Assembly: GCA_018268895.1 (NCBI GenBank)
Contig: JAFDVP010000013.1
Span: 186,001 to 250,000, forward strand
DNA: 64,000 nucleotides
Direction: 5' to 3'
Origin: Acidobacteriota bacterium
GTDB lineage: Bacteria > Acidobacteriota > Terriglobia > Terriglobales > Acidobacteriaceae
How positions within the stretch are numbered: the stretch's first letter is position 1; every line of letters starts with the position of its first letter. The position numbers and the translations under genes are program-made. The notes under the pieces were generated by a model. It was not told the origin of the DNA, made no database searches, and saw nothing but the letters and a program-made list of their open reading frames with translations. Below are positions 58,863 through 64,000 of this stretch, piece after piece.

Positions 58863-59819
58863 ATGCGCGTAGTCGTTATTGGCGGCACTGGACACATTGG
58901 GACGTATCTCACGCCCCGGCTGGTTGAGGATGGCCACACGGTGCTCTGCGTGAGCCGCGGCCTTAAAACTCCCTATCGCGATCATCCGACATGGAAGACT
59001 GTCGAGAACGTTTTCGTGGACCGGGCGGCGGAGGAATCTGCGGGAACCTTCGGGGAACGTATCGCGTCGCTCGATGCAGACGTTGTGATCGACCTGACCT
59101 GTTACAAGCCTGAAAGCGCGGAACTGCTGACGGAAGCGCTGCTGGACCGCGTCAAACATTTTCTTCATTGCGGGACAATCTGGGTACACGGGCACAGCAG
59201 CGAAGTCCCAACGCTGGAAGATGCACCGCGCTCACCCTTCGGCGAGTACGGTATAAGGAAAGCCACGATTGAAGCGTATCTGCTTCGCATGGCGCGAGAG
59301 AATCATTTTCCGGCCACTGTTCTTCATCCGGGGCATCTTGTAGGAGTTGGATGGAACCCCATCAATCCTCAAGGCCACTTCAATCCTGAAGTGTTTTCCG
59401 ATCTCGCACATGGCAAACAACTGTCGCTGCCGCATCTTGGAATGGAGACAGTGCACCACGTACACGCCGACGATGTTGCCCTGGCATTCCAGTGCGCAGT
59501 AGCACAACGAAGCTCCGCGATCGGGGAGAGCTTTCACGTCGTCTCGCCCGCTGCGTTGACACTTCGCGGATTTGCGGAGCAGATGGCCCACTGGTTCGGC
59601 CGTCCCGCAACGTTGGCCTTTCTGCCATGGGAGGAATGGAAGAGAACCGTTGCAGAGAAAGATGCGGCGGCTACCTGGGACCACATCGCCCATTCGCCGA
59701 ACTGCAGCATCGCGAAGGCGCGAGCGTTGCTTGGCTACCGGCCCAGGTATACCTCGCTTCAGGCGGTTCAGGAAGCCGTAACGGATATGAAACGGCGTGG
59801 CGTCATGGATGGCGAATAG
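58863..59819 (+). CDS. NAD-dependent epimerase/dehydratase (extended SDR)
   Basis: 318 aa from the ATG at 58863 (AGGAGA just upstream; an ATG at 58845 overlaps that site). The N-terminal Rossmann motif is VVVIGGTGHIGTYLTPRL. The active-site pair is in FGEYGIRKATIEAY (YxxxK), with LHPGHLVGVGW and VHADDVALAFQCAV typical of extended SDRs. It probably epimerises or oxidises a sugar or sugar acid as part of the cluster. The substrate is unknown. Confidence 0.88.
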   Translation: MRVVVIGGTGHIGTYLTPRLVEDGHTVLCVSRGLKTPYRDHPTWKTVENVFVDRAAEESAGTFGERIASLDADVVIDLTCYKPESAELLTEALLDRVKHFLHCGTIWVHGHSSEVPTLEDAPRSPFGEYGIRKATIEAYLLRMARENHFPATVLHPGHLVGVGWNPINPQGHFNPEVFSDLAHGKQLSLPHLGMETVHHVHADDVALAFQCAVAQRSSAIGESFHVVSPAALTLRGFAEQMAHWFGRPATLAFLPWEEWKRTVAEKDAAATWDHIAHSPNCSIAKARALLGYRPRYTSLQAVQEAVTDMKRRGVMDGE

Positions 59820-59849
59820 GAGCCACAGACAACGCCACGCTTCAAGAAG

Positions 59850-60875
59850 CTAGCGGCTCTCATTCCAATGCACCATCGGCAGTCCAGGCACCGGGGCGCG
59901 GAAGTAGGGAATGCTGTGAGCACGCAACGATCCGATGTAAACCGTTTGAAGGTCAGGTCCACCAAAGGTGACGCTGGCCATCCACGGTGCGATGCCGCGG
60001 CCGGTAGCGAATAGAACCTCTTCAGTTACAGCGCCTGCACGAAATTGATCTTCGAGCGCCGTTACTCTGGCGGGATCGCCTTCGTCGAGAAGAACTCTCA
60101 GGTCGCCTTGTGGTGTGAGCACAAAGAGCTTGTCTGAATAGACGCACGTCCCCCACAGGTTGCCGATGCTGTCGAAGGCAATGCCGTCGGGCCAGGCTCC
60201 GGTGCCCAGGCTGCTGGGGCCGAAGATCTCCCGCTCGCCGAGAGAGCCATCTTCATGCACACGGAGCCGGCTGATGCATCCGCCGGTCGTCTCTACGACG
60301 TACATGTACTCCTCTTTCGCGTCCATTCGAATCTCGTTGGTGAAGTGAAAGCCCTCGGCGACGATGTGGAACTTACCGTCAATGTATCGTGCGATATAAC
60401 CATCCGGCAGGTCGGGCCGCAGCGCGTGCATCCAGTTCTTGATTCTGGTTGAAATGGTGATCCAGATACGCCCCCTGGAATCGCGCAGGACAAAATTTAC
60501 TTTGCCGATCGCTTCTCCATCGATGCTGTCGGCGAGCACCTTCGATTCGCCCGAGCGAGTCATGATCTCGAGGCGGTCCGTGCCGAAGTTCGAGATCAGG
60601 ATGTCTCCATTTGGAGCAAACGCCAGCCCGTTGGGGAGTGTGCCGGTCAGATACCGCGTCGCCTCGCTATCTGCCTCTGCGAAGTGAGCGGAGATTTTCT
60701 GCGTGACGATCTCCTGCGTTCCATCGTGACGCATACGGACGACGCCTCCGCGTGAATCCGCCGACCACAAGGTCCCATCCTTCTCCGCGAGGATACATTC
60801 GGGCCTTTGCAGGCCATGACCGATATATTGCAGCTTGGATTTATCGATTCCAAAATCCAGAACAGGGTTTTCCAT
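59850..60875 (-). CDS. SMP-30/gluconolactonase-family lactonase
   Basis: 341 aa six-bladed propeller. Metal-ligand regions: RPECILAEKDGTLWSADSRG (Glu), PNGLAFAPNGDILISNFGTD (Asn) and AWPDGIAFDSIGNLWGTCVY (Asp). The family opens sugar lactones with a divalent metal. No signal peptide is seen, so it is likely cytoplasmic. This fits a route in which a sugar is oxidised to a lactone, for example by the PQQ dehydrogenase or an SDR of this cluster, then hydrolysed. An operator lies 15 bases upstream of its ATG. Confidence 0.9.
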   Translation of the reverse strand: MENPVLDFGIDKSKLQYIGHGLQRPECILAEKDGTLWSADSRGGVVRMRHDGTQEIVTQKISAHFAEADSEATRYLTGTLPNGLAFAPNGDILISNFGTDRLEIMTRSGESKVLADSIDGEAIGKVNFVLRDSRGRIWITISTRIKNWMHALRPDLPDGYIARYIDGKFHIVAEGFHFTNEIRMDAKEEYMYVVETTGGCISRLRVHEDGSLGEREIFGPSSLGTGAWPDGIAFDSIGNLWGTCVYSDKLFVLTPQGDLRVLLDEGDPARVTALEDQFRAGAVTEEVLFATGRGIAPWMASVTFGGPDLQTVYIGSLRAHSIPYFRAPVPGLPMVHWNESR

Positions 60876-60889
60876 CCGCGCTCCTATTG

Positions 60890-60931
60890 TTGCTTATTAT
60901 GCAAAATAGTTTGCTTGATAAGCTCGACCAA
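60890..60931 (-). promoter_or_regulatory. Promoter and palindromic operator, copy 4
   Basis: TTGCTTATTATGCAA at 60890-60904 matches the consensus. On the minus strand TTGGTC (60931-60926), 17 bases and TATTTT (60908-60903) form a plausible promoter whose -10 box overlaps the palindrome, so a bound repressor would block it. Confidence 0.55.
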
Positions 60932-61014
60932 AGGCAAGCAAGGAGGGAGGGCTTTTCGCAAACACTCCAGCGCAGCAGCGCAATGTGCTTCGTGCTTTTG
61001 GGAGGAGAATCTCG

Positions 61015-61815
61015 TCAGGCGGTTTCGTCGGCAGCATCGTCAGCATTGCTGAGAAGCTCGCCGATCTTCGTTGCGCACTGTACGACCCGTTTGGAATACG
61101 CGGGGAAATGTTCCTTGAGGAAACGCGAGGCCGGCGCCGAGATTCCAATCGACCCAACGATGATGCTGTCATTCAGGCGGATCGGTGCGGCAACGCAACG
61201 CATGCCTTCCATGAATTCCGCTTCGTCGAGTGCATATCCCCGCTGCCGGATTCCAGAGCACTCCTTTACGAGCGCGGGAAAAGTTTTAATCGTTGTCTTG
61301 GTGAATGATTGCAACGAGCCGCTGCCAAAGATCGACTTCAACTCCTGCTCATTGGCATCCGCAAGCAGGGCCTTGCCATGAGCCGTGGCGTGGAGGGGCA
61401 CCAATTCACCGGTCTGTCCGGCGACGACAATGACATGGCGCGCATGCACGGAGTCGATGAACAAGGCATTCTTTCCTTCGCGAATGGCAAGATGCGCCGT
61501 CTCATTGAGACCGTTGGCAAGTGCCTTCAGCTCGTTGTGGGCCACCCGGACGAGCATATTGCTCCAGTCATACTGTCGAGAGAGCGTCCAGATGGCCGAA
61601 CCTAAGATGTAGTCTTTCCGGCCTGCGGGGCTGGAGAGAAAACCGCGACGACGCAAAGTCTGGGCAAGACGGAAGGCGCTGCTCCGGTCTACATTCAGAA
61701 GCTCGGCGAGTTCGCCAAGGTTCACAGGCTGCTTGGATGTCGCCACCGCCTGAAGAATCGTCAGGCCACGGTCAAGGCTCTGAATGAAGGGAAGCTGCGC
61801 TGCTTTTTTTGCCAT
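61015..61815 (-). CDS. IclR-family transcriptional regulator
   Basis: 266 aa. The N-terminal winged helix-turn-helix (~9-65) reads SLDRGLTILQAVATSKQPVN, then LGELAELLNVDRSSAFRLAQ and TLRRRGFL. The effector-binding domain (~85-255) has TAHLAIREGKNALFID, LHATAHGKALLA, IRQRGYALDEAEFMEG and APIRLNDSIIVGSIGISAP, all typical of IclR. It starts 13 bases after the TIM-barrel gene and is co-transcribed with it from a promoter carrying two of the palindromes. It is the best candidate for binding all the TTGC-N7-GCAA sites, and so regulates itself. Confidence 0.93.
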   Translation of the reverse strand: MAKKAAQLPFIQSLDRGLTILQAVATSKQPVNLGELAELLNVDRSSAFRLAQTLRRRGFLSSPAGRKDYILGSAIWTLSRQYDWSNMLVRVAHNELKALANGLNETAHLAIREGKNALFIDSVHARHVIVVAGQTGELVPLHATAHGKALLADANEQELKSIFGSGSLQSFTKTTIKTFPALVKECSGIRQRGYALDEAEFMEGMRCVAAPIRLNDSIIVGSIGISAPASRFLKEHFPAYSKRVVQCATKIGELLSNADDAADETA

Positions 61816-61828
61816 TTACTCTTTGCGC

Positions 61829-62731
61829 TCACGCTCTGAATTCGACTCCTATGGTCCGGAGGTAATCCCTGCTTTCTCTTGCCAGAGTGGCCGGAGGGGT
61901 AGGAGATGGGGTCCTGGAATCGTTGTCTAGCTCGACCATTACCATACCACTAATCTTTCTGCCCTCCATCATCTTCAAGATGGCCCGGACGTCGACGGTG
62001 CCCTGCCCGAGGGGACAATAACCCGCGAGGCGCTCGTCCTTCCCGTTGTAGTCCTTCAGGTGCATATGCTGCACGATTGGCAGGAAGTCCTTAACGACCT
62101 TCACGGCATCCTGACCGCCCTTCGTAAGTTGCCCCACGTCGGGACCAAACTTCAGGTGCCGCGTATCGACCGATTCGAGCACAGCGTAGGTCTCATCCCT
62201 CGACTCGATGCAGGTGCCGGTGTGCTGATGCAAAACCGGCGTCAGCCCTTCCTGCTCGACCACGAGCGCAAGCTCGTTCAGTGCGCTGACAATCGTTGTC
62301 CTGTTCGCGGGAAAGTCGTACGTCTTTCGATCGACCGGATTTGGGCCAACGACAAATATCCTGCCGTTGCACTGCTTGATCAGCTTGCACCAGTTTTTTG
62401 CTCTGGCGATCTCATCGGCTTTCCGTGACGGCTCGGTCAGATTCATCGTGCAATAGCCCGAGATAAGCGGTAGCCGATTTTTTTCGAGAACGGCTTCGAG
62501 GCCTCCCTTGCTCTGCCAATGGGAAAGCACGTCGCCAAAGGTCTCGAACCCATAAAAGCCCAGCGACGAGACCGACTGAATCGCCAGATCAACCTGATCG
62601 TTCCTCCAGGTGATTCCGGTATAGCCCACATGGGTTCGCAGTTTTCTGGGCGGGGCGGCAAGGCCGGATTGCGCGACTTGCATTGCGGCGACGGCGGCGA
62701 GCGAGGCCAATACATCACGACGGGTAAACAT
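61829..62731 (-). CDS. Tat-exported TIM-barrel sugar isomerase/epimerase-like protein
   Basis: 300 aa from the ATG at 62731, where a twin-arginine signal starts (MFTRRDVLASLAAVAAM, cut near LAAP). The body is an AP-endonuclease-2-type TIM barrel (inosose dehydratase/xylose isomerase-like): THVGYTGITWRN, SLGFYGFETFGD, LTPVLHQHTGT, KFGPDVGQLTKGG, QHMHLKDYNGK and GMVMVELDND. The His/Asp/Glu metal ligands look intact. Export suggests that it acts in the periplasm, on the same side as the PQQ dehydrogenase. The substrate is unknown. Confidence 0.88.
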   Translation of the reverse strand: MFTRRDVLASLAAVAAMQVAQSGLAAPPRKLRTHVGYTGITWRNDQVDLAIQSVSSLGFYGFETFGDVLSHWQSKGGLEAVLEKNRLPLISGYCTMNLTEPSRKADEIARAKNWCKLIKQCNGRIFVVGPNPVDRKTYDFPANRTTIVSALNELALVVEQEGLTPVLHQHTGTCIESRDETYAVLESVDTRHLKFGPDVGQLTKGGQDAVKVVKDFLPIVQHMHLKDYNGKDERLAGYCPLGQGTVDVRAILKMMEGRKISGMVMVELDNDSRTPSPTPPATLARESRDYLRTIGVEFRA

Positions 62732-62759
62732 TCGACTCAAGAAAGGCCTCCTCGATGAA

Positions 62760-62827
62760 TTGCGCAAAACGCATAAAAAATTGCATATGTCGCAATAACC
62801 TTGCTACAGCGATTTATCCATTGTCAA
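62760..62827 (-). promoter_or_regulatory. Promoter region and two palindromes, copy 5
   Basis: TTGCATATGTCGCAA (62781-62795) and TTGCGCAAAACGCAT (62760-62774) lie upstream of the TIM-barrel gene. A perfect -35 TTGACA reads on the minus strand at 62827-62822, but the -10 is weak (near 62804-62799). Confidence 0.5.
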
Positions 62828-62896
62828 GGGGAGCTCTTGATTTCCCAGCGGCTTAACGAAGGTCTTCCGCGTCGCCAGGGAATCGGAAAAGCAGGC

Positions 62897-62925
62897 TTGA
62901 CCAATTCTCATGCTGCCGATAAGAT
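62897..62925 (+). promoter_or_regulatory. Sigma70-like promoter of the SDR genes
   Basis: TTGACC (62897-62902), exactly 17 bases, TAAGAT (62920-62925). Transcription should start near 62932, at the edge of the following palindrome. Confidence 0.6.
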
Positions 62926-62934
62926 TCTTCAAGA

Positions 62935-62978
62935 TTGCACATTGTGCAATAAGAATCTCGTTTCACGCAATATGCGTG
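62935..62978 (+). promoter_or_regulatory. Two perfect palindromic operators, copy 6
   Basis: TTGCACATTGTGCAA at 62935-62949 is a perfect palindrome of the regulon type. A second perfect one, CACGCAATATGCGTG, lies at 62964-62978. They cover the start and early transcribed region of the SDR transcript. Confidence 0.65.
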
Positions 62979-63024
62979 ATTGCGCTGGAATCGAGATTTA
63001 CATGGCAATCGCAAAGGAGCCGCC

Positions 63025-63807
63025 TTGCCGAACTACACAAGTTTTGGACTCAATGACAAGGTTGCAATCGCGACGGGGGCCTCTCAAGGCATTGGACGCG
63101 CAATTGCCTTGGGGTTGGCACAGGCGGGCGCCCATTTGGTTCTCGCAAAGTATCCTGGCCCTCGAATGCACGAAATTGAAGAAGTGCAGCGAGAGATTGA
63201 AGCTCTTGGGCGCAGGGCGCTGATCGTTGTGACCGATGTCAACAAGGTGGAAGATTGCCGTTCCCTCATCGATAAGACGATAGACGCCTTCGGCCGGGTC
63301 GATATTCTCGTGAACAACGCCAGTTGGACAGGGACCGGCGATGCGATCGATGTCACGGAAGAAGAGTACGACAGGACCTTCGACGCCAGCGTCAAGAGTG
63401 TGTTCTTCGCCTCTCAGGCAGCGGCGCGCGTCATGCTTCAACAGGCGGGAGGTGGACGAATCATTCATATTGGTTCGAACTTTGGCGAAGTCGCCTTCAA
63501 GAAACGGGCTGTCTATGCAGCTGCGAAGGCCGCCGTCCATCATATGGCGAAGGCGCTTTCGCTGGAGTGGGCCGATAGAGGAGTGGTGGTCAATACGGTA
63601 GCGCCGTGCATCACCGAAACGGAATCGCGCAAAAACATTCTTGAGCGGCCGGGGTATAAAGAGTGGGCCACCCAGGAGATGATCCCCCGTGGACGATGGA
63701 ATCAACCCGAAGACATTGTCGGCGCCGTTCTGTTTCTGTCGAGTGACCTGGCATCTATGATCGTTGGCCACACGCTGATGGTCGATGGTGGCTGGACGAT
63801 TCACTGA
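63025..63807 (+). CDS. Short-chain dehydrogenase/reductase
   Basis: 260 aa from a TTG at 63025, chosen because AAAGGAG sits five bases upstream; an ATG at 62980 would start right at the operator and add unrelated residues. Classical SDR marks are TGASQGIGRAIALGLAQAGA (NAD(P) site), DILVNNAS, IIHIGSNFGEVAF (Ser) and YAAAKAAVHHMAKAL (YxxxK), with a C-terminal VDGGW. It probably oxidises or reduces a sugar-derived alcohol/ketone in the cluster. The next SDR gene starts 62 bases on, likely in the same transcript. Confidence 0.9.
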   Translation: MPNYTSFGLNDKVAIATGASQGIGRAIALGLAQAGAHLVLAKYPGPRMHEIEEVQREIEALGRRALIVVTDVNKVEDCRSLIDKTIDAFGRVDILVNNASWTGTGDAIDVTEEEYDRTFDASVKSVFFASQAAARVMLQQAGGGRIIHIGSNFGEVAFKKRAVYAAAKAAVHHMAKALSLEWADRGVVVNTVAPCITETESRKNILERPGYKEWATQEMIPRGRWNQPEDIVGAVLFLSSDLASMIVGHTLMVDGGWTIH

Positions 63808-63869
63808 GGCTGGCCCGTGACGCTCGCTGGACGTATCTCAAGCAAAACGAAGAGCCTAAAGGACAAGAG

Positions 63870-64000
63870 ATGAAGCTGAAAAACAGGATCGCCGTTGTTA
63901 CGGGAGCAGGCCAGGGCATCGGACGGGGAATCGCCGAGATCTTCGCGAACGAAGGGGCGGATATCGTCGTCAACGATCTGGAGGCGGATTCCAGAACGGC
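63870..64000 (+). CDS. Short-chain dehydrogenase/reductase, N-terminal part
   Basis: Only 43 residues are in the window; the gene runs off the end. MKLKNRIAVVTGAGQGIGRG shows the SDR nucleotide-binding motif TGxxxGIG, followed by DIVVNDLEAD. AAGGA lies about seven bases upstream of the ATG. It is the second SDR of a probable operon. Confidence 0.9.
   Translation, partial: MKLKNRIAVVTGAGQGIGRGIAEIFANEGADIVVNDLEADSRT

Overview
The window looks like a piece of an Acidobacteriota chromosome (Terriglobales-type soil bacterium). This is judged from content: a very large Oar-like TonB-dependent receptor with an N-terminal carboxypeptidase-regulatory-like domain, secreted FG-GAP/Ig-like proteins, an aroD-aroE fusion, an 11-subunit complex I with two NuoM paralogues, and dispersed repeats built around GTCATCCTGAGC. 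Most of it is GC-rich; the island at about 20.3-29.9 kb is visibly more AT-rich.

Layout. 1-1.5 kb: end of the ATP synthase operon (atpD, atpC) with an unusual repeat-filled gap. 1.8-5.7 kb: an outer-membrane barrel protein, a bifunctional AroD-AroE enzyme with a histone-like tail, and PgeF. 5.7-11.7 kb: a czcCBA-type heavy-metal RND efflux operon headed by a small membrane protein. 11.8-19.98 kb: HU/IHF protein, SppA, a glycosyltransferase, proline dehydrogenase flanked by two palindromic repeat elements, a TlpA-like thioredoxin, and an ECF sigma/anti-sigma/DUF3106 operon. 20.2-29.9 kb: a genomic island in the 3' end of a tRNA-Val(CAC) gene. It has a tyrosine integrase beside the tRNA, a decayed second integrase, two divergent large secreted proteins, a broken transposase, and a degenerate copy of the tRNA 3' end at the far border.

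30.0-45.7 kb: a small orphan protein resembling conflict-system component EACC1, then a 12-gene complex I operon on the minus strand (nuoABCD-I-H-J-K-L-M-M-N). It lacks nuoE, nuoF and nuoG (the NADH module). Transcribed away from it is korAB, a 2-oxoacid:ferredoxin oxidoreductase. The pairing suggests that reduced ferredoxin from KorAB feeds this complex I. A glutaryl-CoA dehydrogenase follows.

47.4-64 kb: a carbohydrate/sugar-acid catabolic cluster with an IclR-family regulator. Members are a DUF1080+FG-GAP protein, the TonB receptor, a PQQ dehydrogenase with a built-in haem c domain, a cupin, a transketolase-family enzyme, an extended SDR, an SMP-30 lactonase, a Tat-exported TIM-barrel protein and two SDRs. 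Six promoter regions carry copies of one palindrome, close to TTGCATA-N-TATGCAA, several at a fixed distance below a sigma70-like promoter. This strongly suggests one coordinated regulon. The substrate cannot be read from the sequence.
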